Positions 1-6,888 of a DNA stretch of 12,060 nucleotides are shown here, piece after piece. The first letter of the stretch is position 1, and every line of letters starts with the position of its first letter. Origin of the DNA: Nitrospira sp. (GTDB lineage: Bacteria; Nitrospirota; Nitrospiria; Nitrospirales; Nitrospiraceae); contig JANYBU010000143.1 of NCBI GenBank assembly GCA_025360665.1, positions 1 to 12,060 of the forward strand, read 5' to 3'. Position numbers and translations under genes: made by a program. The notes under the pieces were generated by a model. It saw nothing but the letters and a program-made list of their open reading frames with translations, searched no databases and was not told the DNA's origin.

Positions 1-205
1 ATCAGTAACGTGCCGCAGAATACCCCTTTCCCCGCGGGAAAGCACTGCAACTTGAGAGGGAGTTTGCCCTGGAAATGGAACCAATAGACTTATTTGAGGC
101 CCAGCAGGGGAGGGACAGAAAAATATATTTTCTCTGTTTTACTGCCTACACTGTGCCTACATTGAGACCGGCTGGAAGGGGGAAGATGTGTAAGTGCTTG
201 ATTTT
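1..205. other. Region without a recognisable gene
   Basis: No open frame here has a credible start, ribosome binding site and recognisable product. The minus-strand frame open across 90-446 runs straight through the tRNA-like sequence and reads as low-complexity Ser/Arg-rich translation, so I treat it as chance. The only structure I see is the pair of direct repeats at 143-161 and an A/T-rich patch at about 118-140. The position, directly at the 3' side of a tRNA-like sequence, is where tRNA-targeting integrative elements join the chromosome, but no integrase is visible inside the window. Confidence 0.5.
143..161. repeat. Short tandem direct repeat TGCCTACA x2
   Basis: The octamer TGCCTACA occurs at 143-150 and again at 154-161, start to start 11 bases apart, about one helical turn. 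It lies about 45 bases from the CCA end of the degenerate tRNA at 206-285. Same-face repeats of this kind can be recombinase or regulator binding sites, but that role is only a guess here. Confidence 0.4.
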
Positions 206-285
206 TGGTGGGCCGTGTAGGGGTTGAACCTACGGCCCGCTGATGAAGAGTCAGCTGCTCTCCCAGCCTTTTGCTCCCACGGCCA
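206..285 (-). tRNA. tRNA-Lys(CUU)-like gene, degenerate (probable pseudo-tRNA)
   Basis: Read on the minus strand, the 3' two thirds match a bacterial tRNA-Lys. The anticodon stem GCTGA/TCAGC encloses loop CTCTTCA with anticodon CTT. It is followed by a five-base variable loop, a perfect T stem GTAGG/CCTAC with loop TTCAACC, the acceptor strand ACGGCCC, discriminator A and an encoded CCA. The 5' third is abnormal. Position 1 is T opposite C72. The bases between acceptor and anticodon stems are about four too many. The D stem would be GAGC against GAGC, which leaves tandem G-A mismatches. Base 37 is C, where lysine tRNAs carry a purine. This is either a tRNA damaged in its 5' part or a 3' tRNA copy such as an attachment-site duplication. 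The lysine identity of the ancestor is fairly sure; function is doubtful. Confidence 0.55.
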
Positions 286-590
286 TCTGTCCAGGACGTG
301 CAGTTTCTCAATGAGGGTGGAATGCCCCTGGAAGCGCCAGCGAGGATTACGTCAGCTCGAAATTCCGAAGAAGTTGTGACGCGGCAACTTTTCGGCGAAC
401 TTTTTTGACTTTTCGATCTGTCCAGTTGACATCGATCAGCTTCCAAAAGACTGTCAGACGGCGAAGTTGCTGCCGCGCGTCCTTCCGAGGAAGTGCAGCA
501 TCAAAGGATCAGCCGAGACCTGAAATTCTCTCGGTTAAATTGGTGGTGATGCACCTAAGCGAGCGATACGCCAGGGCGGCGGTAATTCTA
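286..590. other. Intergenic stretch, nothing supported
   Basis: About 300 bases between the degenerate tRNA and the inverted repeat beside tRNA-Arg. Plus-strand codons from about 291 to the TGA near 402 read like protein (ending in ...TRQLFGELF), but there is no good start or ribosome binding site and I recognise no family. The 63-codon plus frame at 405-596 has no ribosome binding site. I see no RNA gene or terminator. Confidence 0.4.
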
Positions 591-650
591 CACTGATTCT
601 ACATGTGTGCACAGGATAATGGTGAAACTTCGTAACATGTTGATTCAGTG
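591..650. repeat. Imperfect 16-base inverted repeat abutting the tRNA-Arg 3' end
   Basis: The arm at 591-606 and the reverse complement of the arm at 635-650 agree at 14 of 16 positions, with 28 bases between them. The right arm includes two bases of the tRNA-encoded CCA (649-650). The spacer begins with the perfect palindrome TGTGCACA (606-613, overlapping the left arm by one base). In the direction of tRNA transcription a hairpin would form immediately after the tRNA, but no run of T follows it, so a classical intrinsic terminator is unlikely. A 3' processing structure, a protein site or a relic of element insertion are alternatives. Confidence 0.5.
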
Positions 651-725
651 GTGCGCCCGGAGGGACTTGAACCCCCAACCCTCGGATCCGAAGTCCGATG
701 CTCTATCCAATTGAGCTACGGGCGC
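649..725 (-). tRNA. tRNA-Arg(UCG)
   Basis: The minus strand folds as a complete canonical tRNA. The acceptor stem is GCGCCCG/CGGGCGC with discriminator A and an encoded CCA at 649-651. The D arm begins TAGCTCAATTGGATAGAGC. The anticodon stem TCGGA/TCCGA encloses loop CTTCGGA, which gives anticodon TCG, and the T arm carries loop TTCAAGT. It decodes arginine CGA and, through modification, probably other CGN codons. It lies 96 bases downstream of aroK on the same strand, with its own promoter-like sequence upstream at 734-764. Confidence 0.97.
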
Positions 726-733
726 ACTCGGTT

Positions 734-764
734 ATTTCAAACACTTCGAAGGAGACCTTGTCAA
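734..764 (-). promoter_or_regulatory. Probable sigma-70 promoter of tRNA-Arg
   Basis: On the minus strand a perfect -35 hexamer TTGACA (759-764) is followed by weak -10 candidates. TTTGAA lies at 17-base spacing (736-741) and TGAAAT at 19-base spacing (734-739). The tRNA 5' end is at 725, a plausible distance for a transcript start near the tRNA. The -35 match is strong and the -10 is weak. Confidence 0.45.
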
Positions 765-821
765 GGGCGGGGCAACCGCATATCCCCATCCTGACATGAC
801 AGAAACAATGATCGAGCATGC

Positions 822-1322
822 TCACACCAACGTGAGTAGCGTCTCAACCAGCTGATTGATCGATCGATCATCGGTCGCAATGACGTGATCGGCGGCTGCT
901 TGATATTTCGGCGTCCGCTCGCGCAACACGTCCTGAATTTCATCGACGAACGACTTGGTCCCCGTCAACGAAGGGCGCTGATTGTCACCGCCGATTCGTT
1001 TTGCGATCGTCTCGACGGAGGCCGTCAGCCAAAACACGGTGCCGGCTTTCTTCAACGCCTCGACATTCTGCGCGCGAAGTATCGCCCCACCGCCGGTATC
1101 GATCACAAGCTGGTCACGGACGGCAAGTTCTTTACAAATATCGGACTCCAAATCGCGAAAGTATTCCCATCCCTCTTGGGCAACAATCTCCGGAATCGTA
1201 CGATGCGCACGCTTGACGATCTCCGTATCGGTTGACACGAACTCTCGTCCCCATCGCGCCGCAAGCAGCCTGCCCACCGTACTCTTACCGGTCCCCCGAT
1301 AGCCAATCAACACGATGTTCAT
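822..1322 (-). CDS. aroK: Shikimate kinase
   Basis: This 166-residue cytoplasmic kinase phosphorylates shikimate to shikimate-3-phosphate with ATP, the fifth step of the shikimate pathway. The Walker A loop is GYRGTGKST (residues 7-15). Shikimate-binding residues are D32 (in STDTEI) and R56 (in YFRDLE), with the GGG turn at 77-79. The lid carries R116 in NQRPSL and the second substrate arginine is R136 in LRERTPKY. Length is normal for AroK/AroL. The ATG at 1322 overlaps the aroE stop as ATGA, which suggests translational coupling to aroE just upstream. tRNA-Arg follows on the same strand. I see no lesion. The assignment is very secure; the choice of symbol aroK over aroL is by convention. 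Confidence 0.96.
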   Translation of the reverse strand: MNIVLIGYRGTGKSTVGRLLAARWGREFVSTDTEIVKRAHRTIPEIVAQEGWEYFRDLESDICKELAVRDQLVIDTGGGAILRAQNVEALKKAGTVFWLTASVETIAKRIGGDNQRPSLTGTKSFVDEIQDVLRERTPKYQAAADHVIATDDRSINQLVETLLTLV

Positions 1323-2173
1323 GAGAAGCGGGATTCCAGGACGGCGCGCATGACGTCAACAGGAGCAGCCTGATTGGTCCAGAGTTCGAACTGCGCCACG
1401 GCTTGATGAAGAAACATCTCGAGCCCTGGAATCACACGACAGCCAGCCGCCTTCGCGTCCTTCAGCAACTGGGTGTCCCGAGGATTGTAGACGATATCCA
1501 TGACCGTCAGCCCCGCATGGAGCAACGTTGCCGGCGCAGGGGTCCCATGCACATTAGGCGACATGCCCATCGGTGTGCAATGGATCAGCACATGAGTATC
1601 CGGCAGAACCTTTTGCAATGTATCCTTATCAAGAGGCAATTCTTGCACGGTCACCCCGGTCTTCGACTGAAGGTCTTGGGCCAAGGCTGAGCGTTCCCGG
1701 TCATCGATTCCTAATATGGTCAAACGATCGATCCCAGCCTCTGTCCCGAGCGCGAAGGCGATCGCGCGAGCAGCGCCTCCGGAGCCGATTATGGCTACTT
1801 GACGCCCTTTCAAGGCAACCGCGCCCTCACGAAGCGCGCGCAAGGCGCCGATCGCATCGGTGTTATACCCAGTGAGGGTCCCGCCCGCAGCCACAATGGT
1901 ATTGATCGCGCCGATATGACGTGCGGTCGGCTCGATAGAGTCAAGTAACGGAACGGCCGCCACCTTGTGGGGGATGGTCACGCTGGCGCCGCGAAAATTG
2001 CCCAGGGCGCGAAGACCCTTGATTGCATCGCCGATCGCTTCCACGCGGAACGCCAGATACACGAAGTTCAGCCCGAGTTTCTGAAACGCGGCATTGTGAA
2101 TCGCGGGTGAGAGCGAATGCTCGACGGGATTGCCGATTACGCCGCAGAACTGAGTTTGCGCGTTGATTTCCAT
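1319..2173 (-). CDS. aroE: Shikimate dehydrogenase (NADP+)
   Basis: This 284-residue enzyme reduces 3-dehydroshikimate to shikimate with NADPH, the step just before AroK. The N-terminal substrate domain shows GNPVEHSLSPAIHN (residues 14-27) with the serines that hold the substrate carboxylate. Catalytic K70 lies in SVTIPHK and catalytic D106 in GYNTD. The NADP-binding domain has GSGGAARA (130-137), then CTPMGM and DIVYNPRDT. The C-terminal helix GLEMFLHQAVAQFELW holds the substrate-binding glutamine. Length is typical for AroE and all key residues are present. Its stop shares four bases with the aroK start. Upstream a 97-base gap separates it from the dehydrogenase gene on the same strand, so the four genes may form one transcript. 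Confidence 0.97.
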   Translation of the reverse strand: MEINAQTQFCGVIGNPVEHSLSPAIHNAAFQKLGLNFVYLAFRVEAIGDAIKGLRALGNFRGASVTIPHKVAAVPLLDSIEPTARHIGAINTIVAAGGTLTGYNTDAIGALRALREGAVALKGRQVAIIGSGGAARAIAFALGTEAGIDRLTILGIDDRERSALAQDLQSKTGVTVQELPLDKDTLQKVLPDTHVLIHCTPMGMSPNVHGTPAPATLLHAGLTVMDIVYNPRDTQLLKDAKAAGCRVIPGLEMFLHQAVAQFELWTNQAAPVDVMRAVLESRFS

Positions 2174-2270
2174 AGGTTTGAGAAGCCGCGACTTCTGCTT
2201 CGTCTTCGGGCCAACTGACGGGCACCCATCGCCGCGGCGGTGACCTTCACCATTCGCAGGGGACGCCTGC

Positions 2271-3026
2271 TCACGAGATGGTCATCCCTCCATCGATAGG
2301 AAAGGTCCCGCCTGTGACCCAGGCTGCCTCGTCGGAGGCCAGATAGAGAACCATATTGGCCACCTCTTCAGGTTTCCCGGCTCGACGGATAGGATAGTGT
2401 GACAGAATGGGGTCCAGTTGTTCAGGGTTGCTCATCAGCGGAGCGGCCATTGGCGTATCGATGAGTCCTGGGTTCACCACGTTGCAGCGAATGCCCTCCT
2501 TGGCGTAATCAACCGCGAGGGCTCTGGTCATGGCATCGAGCGCCCCCTTGGAAGCGGCATAGGCCGACAATGTGGGAAGCCCGACCAGGCTCGCGATGGA
2601 GGAGATATTGACGATCGCGCCCTTCCCCTGCTTCAACATCTGCGGGAGGGCGGCTCGCGTCATGCGGAACACCCCGGTCAGGTTGACGTCGAGGACCTGC
2701 GCCCATGTCGCATCATCGATCTCATGCAGACGCTTCCCAAAATCCCCGATTCCGGCATTGTTGACGAGGATATCGAGCCGCCCGAACTGCTGCACAGTCC
2801 GACGCACCGTCTCCTGGACATGGGGTTCATCTGTGACTGATCCGGCAACGGCAAAGGCCTTGCCCTGCTCCTTCACAATGTCGTTCACGACCCGATCCAG
2901 CTCCCCTTGCCGTCTCCCGGTGATCACGACCAATGCCCCTTCACACGCAAAGGCTTTCGCGATCGCTTCACCGATACCCGCGTTGCCTCCTGTGACGACC
3001 GCAACCTTTCCACTCAACCGATTCAT
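2271..3026 (-). CDS. SDR family oxidoreductase (FabG/glucose-1-dehydrogenase type)
   Basis: This is a 251-residue classical short-chain dehydrogenase/reductase. The cofactor loop TGGNAGIG is at 12-19 and NNAG at 89-92. The catalytic tetrad is N115, S143, Y156 and K160 (in YAASK), and PG lies in VVNPGLIDTP. R38-R39 after the second beta strand suggests a preference for NADP(H). The C-terminal WVTGGTFPIDGGM segment is typical of the FabG-like and glucose-dehydrogenase-like group. The substrate cannot be read from sequence. The start overlaps the trmI stop by four bases (ATGA), and aroE follows after 97 bases. It could act on a quinone, sugar or acyl substrate; the shikimate neighbours are only weak evidence for a link to aromatic metabolism. 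Confidence 0.93.
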   Translation of the reverse strand: MNRLSGKVAVVTGGNAGIGEAIAKAFACEGALVVITGRRQGELDRVVNDIVKEQGKAFAVAGSVTDEPHVQETVRRTVQQFGRLDILVNNAGIGDFGKRLHEIDDATWAQVLDVNLTGVFRMTRAALPQMLKQGKGAIVNISSIASLVGLPTLSAYAASKGALDAMTRALAVDYAKEGIRCNVVNPGLIDTPMAAPLMSNPEQLDPILSHYPIRRAGKPEEVANMVLYLASDEAAWVTGGTFPIDGGMTIS

Positions 3027-3892
3027 TGCGCGTTATCCTCTCGCTCTTCGTGAGCATCAGCGGGCTCACCTACGGACTCAGCAGCTTGAGCTGCGGGCCA
3101 CAAGCCAGATTCAATTTTTCTGGCCACTGTAATGAAGCCTGAATGGGCGACCATTCGGTGATCCGGACGCACACTACGGCCCCGAATCGACCAGGTCCTC
3201 AACAGCGTTTCAAATGTTTCGACCATACCAAAAACCGTCGCTCGCTCAAGGGCCTCAACCGTCTGCACTACTTGAGGGACAGTGGGAACAAAGCTCAGAT
3301 ATATGCCGCCAGAACGAAGAACCTGTGCGGCATGCGGTACCACCTGCCAGGGCTCAGGAAGATCGAGGACGAGACGATCGAAGGGCAGACCATCGTCGAG
3401 CAGACTGATCCCCTCGTAGGCGTTTTGGCGAAGCGGGATGAGATTCGGCACCGCGCCCATGTACCGTTCAATATTCGTCATCGCCGTTCGCGCGAAATCC
3501 TCACGGGCTTCGTAGGTCACCACCAAACCACGCGGGCCCACGGCGCGCAAGAGAGCCATCGTCAATGCCCCAGAGCCAGTTCCCGCCTCGAACACGCGCG
3601 CGCCAGGATAGACATCCGCCCACATCGGAATGAGCGCCAGATCCTTCGGATACAACACCTGCGCGCCACGCGGCATCTTCAGCACATAGTCACCGAACGT
3701 CGGCCTGAGCGCCAACATCGTCTTGTTGCCGGAAAGCGTGACTAGAGAACCATCCGGCTTCCCGATGAAGTCGTCGTGGGCAATTTTGTGACCGCTCAGC
3801 TGGTAGAGATCTCCGGCCTTCAGGGTCAGGGCATACTGCCGCCCTTTCTTGTCGACCAGATGGATACGCTCGCCTGATTGAAAATGTGACAT
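3023..3892 (-). CDS. trmI: tRNA (adenine-58-N1)-methyltransferase TrmI
   Basis: This 289-residue S-adenosylmethionine-dependent enzyme methylates N1 of A58 in the tRNA T loop. The small N-terminal beta domain (about 1-60) is followed by the family signature RPTFGDYVLKMPRG (63-76). SAM motif I is EAGTGSGAL (102-110), the ribose-binding acid is E128, and the catalytic-site motif is DLPEPW (177-182). The last 25 or so residues are Ala/Glu-rich and probably disordered. The family occurs in archaea, Actinobacteria, Thermus, Aquifex and some other bacterial phyla, but is absent from E. coli. It is the first gene of the minus-strand run and overlaps the next start by four bases. No strong ribosome binding site precedes the ATG at 3892 (only GGGA close to it), but the conserved N-terminal sequence supports this start. 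Confidence 0.95.
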   Translation of the reverse strand: MSHFQSGERIHLVDKKGRQYALTLKAGDLYQLSGHKIAHDDFIGKPDGSLVTLSGNKTMLALRPTFGDYVLKMPRGAQVLYPKDLALIPMWADVYPGARVFEAGTGSGALTMALLRAVGPRGLVVTYEAREDFARTAMTNIERYMGAVPNLIPLRQNAYEGISLLDDGLPFDRLVLDLPEPWQVVPHAAQVLRSGGIYLSFVPTVPQVVQTVEALERATVFGMVETFETLLRTWSIRGRSVRPDHRMVAHSGFITVARKIESGLWPAAQAAESVGEPADAHEEREDNAQ

Positions 3893-3990
3893 CGGGGTCC
3901 CATTCTAGAAGTGCTGCGCCGGGTTTTCAACAAGGCAACGATCACGATGACGGATTTCTTGACATCTACCAAGTGCCTTCTTGGGGAGAT

Positions 3991-4101
3991 GATCCCACTA
4001 TTGCACTGCTCTACCTTCAGAGGCTCGTCGAAATCGCGGCGGAGAGAAATTCCACCATGAATTTCCCTATCCCTACGGATACGATCACCCATTTTAAATA
4101 A
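3991..4101 (+). pseudogene. C-terminal relic of a slipin/stomatin (SPFH) protein
   Basis: Thirty-six codons plus a TAA encode a peptide containing LLYLQRLVEIAAERNST and then NFPIPTDTI. This matches the C-terminal signature of prokaryotic slipins, usually of the form LRYLQTLxEIAAEKNSTIIFPxPID. Slipins are membrane-anchored oligomeric SPFH proteins of about 250 residues. The preceding codons in this frame do not look like the slipin coiled-coil region, and no membrane segment or SPFH domain is present in any frame of the 100 bases available before trmI. The relic lies head to head with trmI, so the 5' part was probably lost when the present trmI upstream region formed. The family call rests on my recall of the signature. 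Confidence 0.6.
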
Positions 4102-4421
4102 GCGGACCCAGAAGTAGATGTGACGATTGGGCCTGTTGCCCGATAGCCATCCCTACACACCTGCAGCAAGGTTGCCTCACCTCCACCAAGACATCCTCAT
4201 TAAACCATTCTAATAGTGCTGTTTTTTCCATAGGATTGCGATCAGGCATTCTCATCAACAATCCAGCACAGGACTTGCTGCGTAGAGAGACGAGAGGGCA
4301 GCCCAACAGCACAGAGCCCGGAATGAATCGTTTGACGGATAGCTGTCTCTCATAGAGTAGAGCAATAGAACGCAAGCCTGTTGAGGTCACGACCATGCGG
4401 AGCAAAACATCAGATAGTCAG
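4102..4421. other. Spacer without a supported gene
   Basis: About 320 bases lie between the slipin relic and the sigma-factor ribosome binding site. A minus-strand frame at 4094-4405 is open for 103 codons, but it shows no ribosome binding site and no family I know. It is Cys/Arg-rich, and its start would lie inside the leader of the sigma gene. I see no convincing promoter hexamers, although the sigma-factor promoter should be somewhere in this stretch. Confidence 0.4.
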
Positions 4422-4427
4422 AGGAGG
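4422..4427 (+). promoter_or_regulatory. Strong ribosome binding site that fixes the sigma-factor start
   Basis: A perfect AGGAGG sits nine bases before the ATG at 4437. The in-frame ATG at 4395, which would add 14 residues, has no such site and would place the Shine-Dalgarno sequence inside the gene. I therefore start the sigma factor at 4437. Confidence 0.8.
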
Positions 4428-4436
4428 GGCGACGAC

Positions 4437-5693
4437 ATGAAAGAGAATCTATTCCCAACCCCTGAGCCGGAAGAACTTGCCACGATTACAAAGGACGTTG
4501 ATGCAGACGATCCCGAGGCGAGCGACCTCTTGGATGTGATCGGTCGAGATACATCCGAAGAGGAACAACCTGAGGAGCCGACGAAGACGGTGACTCGTAC
4601 CGCCGTGAGCGGCGGCCCGTTCATGTTGGAGTCACTCTACTTTCGCTCTTTCGGCGAACGCGCTCTATTGACCAGAGAAGAAGAAGTTGAGCTGGCGAAG
4701 AAGATCGATTACGGAACCAACACCATTCGGAAGGCCTTACGACAAGCTATGCGAGTTTTCCCCCGGCTCAAGCGTTCGGACTCTGCGCTCGAGGTGCAAC
4801 AGACACTCCAGACGGTCAGAGATCTGAGCGGACTCTCAGCGACCGCGATCGATAAGGCCGAGCAGAGTCTCACCGAGATGATCAAGCAGGGGACGGGGCA
4901 GCAGAAGCTTCCGGTGACCATCGCTAAACAGCTCAAGGAAGAGCTGGCCACCCTCCGCTCCGCTCGGATCGTGCTCGAACGGGCAAAGGACGAATTGGTG
5001 CGCTGCAACCTGCGCCTCGTCGTAGATATCGCAAAACATTACACGGGCCGCGGCCTGACGTTGCTGGATCTCGTGCAAGAAGGAAATATCGGGTTGATGA
5101 AGGCGGCCGAGCGCTATCAATACCGCAAAGGGTTCAAATTCAGCACCTATGCAACCTGGTGGATCCGTCAAGGCATCACGCGCGCGCTGGCGGATCAATC
5201 GCGGACCATTCGCATTCCGGTTCACCAGACTGAAGCTTCGCACCGCATCCTCCGCGTGACCAGGCGACTCGGACAACAGCTGGGCCGTCCGGCTCGACTC
5301 GAAGAAGTGGCGCAGGTGCTACGGATGAGACCGGAGCGACTCCATGAAACCGTGCAGGCCTTTCAAGAGCCGGTCGCCCTGGAGAAGCCGGTGGGCGACG
5401 GAAGCACAGAATTCGGGGAGCTGCTCCCAGACCTGCAAGCTGTCCCACCCGATGCCCATGTGCACCGGACGGAAATGTCGCATCAGCTCGAGCGCATTCT
5501 CGGCACGCTCACGCCCCGAGAGCAAACCGTCATCCGGCTACGCTTCGGTATCGGCCACGATCAGTCCTGCACGCTGGAGCAGGTGGGGCAGAGCCTCTCA
5601 GTGACGAGGGAGCGGATTCGCCAGATCGAAGCGAAAGCGCTCAAGAAACTGAAGACCCCCGAGATTAAGGAAATGTTTGCCGCCATCCAGTAA
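4437..5693 (+). CDS. Sigma-70 family RNA polymerase sigma factor (RpoD/RpoS-like)
   Basis: This 418-residue initiation factor confers promoter recognition on RNA polymerase. The N-terminus (about 1-55) is acidic and probably disordered. Region 1.2 is about 60-92 (LLTREEEVELAKKI), followed by a roughly 95-residue helical insert. Region 2 is about 186-256 with DLVQEGNIGLMKA and FSTYATWWIRQ, the -10 recognition and melting helices. Region 3 follows, and region 4 (about 350-418) ends with the -35 helix-turn-helix TRERIRQIEAKALKKL. Full regions 2 to 4 and the short N-terminus without a typical region 1.1 suggest a group 2 (alternative, primary-like) factor rather than the housekeeping RpoD, but a compact primary sigma cannot be excluded. 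A strong ribosome binding site precedes it and a hairpin terminator follows, so it is probably monocistronic. Confidence 0.93.
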   Translation: MKENLFPTPEPEELATITKDVDADDPEASDLLDVIGRDTSEEEQPEEPTKTVTRTAVSGGPFMLESLYFRSFGERALLTREEEVELAKKIDYGTNTIRKALRQAMRVFPRLKRSDSALEVQQTLQTVRDLSGLSATAIDKAEQSLTEMIKQGTGQQKLPVTIAKQLKEELATLRSARIVLERAKDELVRCNLRLVVDIAKHYTGRGLTLLDLVQEGNIGLMKAAERYQYRKGFKFSTYATWWIRQGITRALADQSRTIRIPVHQTEASHRILRVTRRLGQQLGRPARLEEVAQVLRMRPERLHETVQAFQEPVALEKPVGDGSTEFGELLPDLQAVPPDAHVHRTEMSHQLERILGTLTPREQTVIRLRFGIGHDQSCTLEQVGQSLSVTRERIRQIEAKALKKLKTPEIKEMFAAIQ

Positions 5694-5711
5694 GCCACAG
5701 ACTCATGAAGC

Positions 5712-5745
5712 AGAAAGGAGCGAGGATCGGTCTCGCCCCTTTTCT
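5712..5745 (+). terminator. Intrinsic terminator after the sigma factor
   Basis: AGAAAGGAGCGAG (5712-5724) pairs with CTCGCCCCTTTTCT (5732-5745) across a seven-base loop, with one mismatch and one bulge. The 3' arm is T-rich and continues into TGTTCT. It lies 18 bases after the sigma-factor stop, the expected position for ending that transcript before the protease gene. Confidence 0.65.
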
Positions 5746-5811
5746 GTTCTACGGCTTTCACCCTGAGAGCACTTGTGCGACAATGAGGCCGACTCGAGTA
5801 GACGAGGCCCC

Positions 5812-6888
5812 ATGACGAGTGTGCGCACAACACAGACGAGTTCCCTCCTCTTTCGTTTCTTCACAATTCCATTCCTTCTCCTCCTTGTCATCGCCCTGGC
5901 ACTTGACGGGCTGATCGCCTACGCTGAACCGCCGATTGGGTCGGCCCCCTCCCACGAAAAATCCCTGTCGGTCCCCGCGGTCGTGGCGAAAGTACGTCCC
6001 TCGGTCGTCACCATTCTCACGCGCGGCGTACCGGCAACTCCCTCGCAAGCCCAATCGGGGTCTGGGTCCGGCGTCATTATCGACGAGAGCGGATACATCC
6101 TGACGAACAATCACCTGGTAGCGGGAATCAAGAGCCTAACGGTGGGGCTCTCAACCGGACGACTCACCCCAGGCCGTGTCGTCGCCCGTGACTTCCTGCT
6201 CGACCTGGCCCTCGTCAAAATCACGGCGACGGACTTGGTTCCCGCCACGCTGAGCCCTTCTCCGGTGCTTGAGATCGGCGAGTCGGTCGTCGCAATCGGC
6301 AACCCCCTCGCGCTTAAGGGAGGCTCGACCGTCACGGTGGGTGTTGTCAGCGCGGTAGATCGCTCGGTGCTCACCCCGGACGGCGAAACACTCTATGGCC
6401 TGATCCAAACCGATGCCGCCATTAACCCTGGCAATAGCGGAGGTCCGCTCGTAGATCTGTCGGGTCATGTGATCGGCATCAACGTGGCCATCGCCCCGTC
6501 CGCTCAAGCCATTAGCTATGCGATTTCAATGGATGCCATATACCCACATATTCAATCAATGATCGTCCGCGGGTCAGTCCTCCGTCCCGATCTCGGATTC
6601 ACGCCTCTCACCATCACCGCGAGCATCATGGCCAGTTTCGGGCTGGAAGGCGACCACGGTGTCCTGGTTCTCAATGTCGAGCCGAAAGGTCTAGCCGCCG
6701 TCGGAGGCTTCCAGAATTGCGACATCATTACCACCGTCGACCAACATCAGATTTACAATCTCGGAGACTTTTGGCACTCCCTCCGACAGTCCGGAGACCA
6801 GCCGACCCTGCAACTGACCATTCAGAGAAAGAACGCCCAGTCCACGATCGCACTTCAGAAACCATCGCTACCGAAGGCTGTCCCATGA
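5812..6888 (+). CDS. HtrA/DegP-like trypsin-type serine protease with PDZ domain, exported
   Basis: This 358-residue protease probably acts in the cell envelope. The N-terminus has a long hydrophobic segment (about 16-37) ending in AYA-EP, a plausible signal-peptidase I site after residue 38. The trypsin-like domain has the full triad: H101 in TNNHLV, D131 in LLDLAL and S209 in NPGNSGGPL. A single PDZ-like domain fills the C-terminal third (about 265-350). This is the DegQ/DegS layout with one PDZ, used for degrading damaged envelope proteins or for regulated cleavage. The ATG at 5812 with GAGG four bases before it is preferred; an in-frame TTG at 5773 would add 13 polar residues before the signal peptide. 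The stop overlaps the lipB start (ATGA). Its target is unknown. Confidence 0.92.
   Translation: MTSVRTTQTSSLLFRFFTIPFLLLLVIALALDGLIAYAEPPIGSAPSHEKSLSVPAVVAKVRPSVVTILTRGVPATPSQAQSGSGSGVIIDESGYILTNNHLVAGIKSLTVGLSTGRLTPGRVVARDFLLDLALVKITATDLVPATLSPSPVLEIGESVVAIGNPLALKGGSTVTVGVVSAVDRSVLTPDGETLYGLIQTDAAINPGNSGGPLVDLSGHVIGINVAIAPSAQAISYAISMDAIYPHIQSMIVRGSVLRPDLGFTPLTITASIMASFGLEGDHGVLVLNVEPKGLAAVGGFQNCDIITTVDQHQIYNLGDFWHSLRQSGDQPTLQLTIQRKNAQSTIALQKPSLPKAVP

Noticed and set aside
291..402. Protein-like plus-strand codons ending TRQLFGELF
   Set aside because: No good start or ribosome binding site, only about 35-50 codons, and no family recognised; could be a relic but cannot be supported.
90..446. 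118-codon minus-strand open frame over the tRNA-like sequence
   Set aside because: It runs through the tRNA-like sequence, has no ribosome binding site and encodes a low-complexity Ser/Arg/Thr-rich product with no recognisable domain.
4094..4405. 103-codon minus-strand frame upstream of the sigma factor
   Set aside because: No ribosome binding site, a Cys/Arg-rich product without known motifs, and overlap with the sigma-gene leader.
5773..5811. Upstream TTG start for the protease
   Set aside because: It would place 13 polar residues before the signal peptide; the ATG at 5812 has GAGG nearby and gives a normal signal sequence.
6717..6884. N-terminal extension of lipB into the protease gene
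   Set aside because: It overlaps the protease PDZ coding region in another frame; the ATG at 6885 with the ATGA overlap is the natural start.
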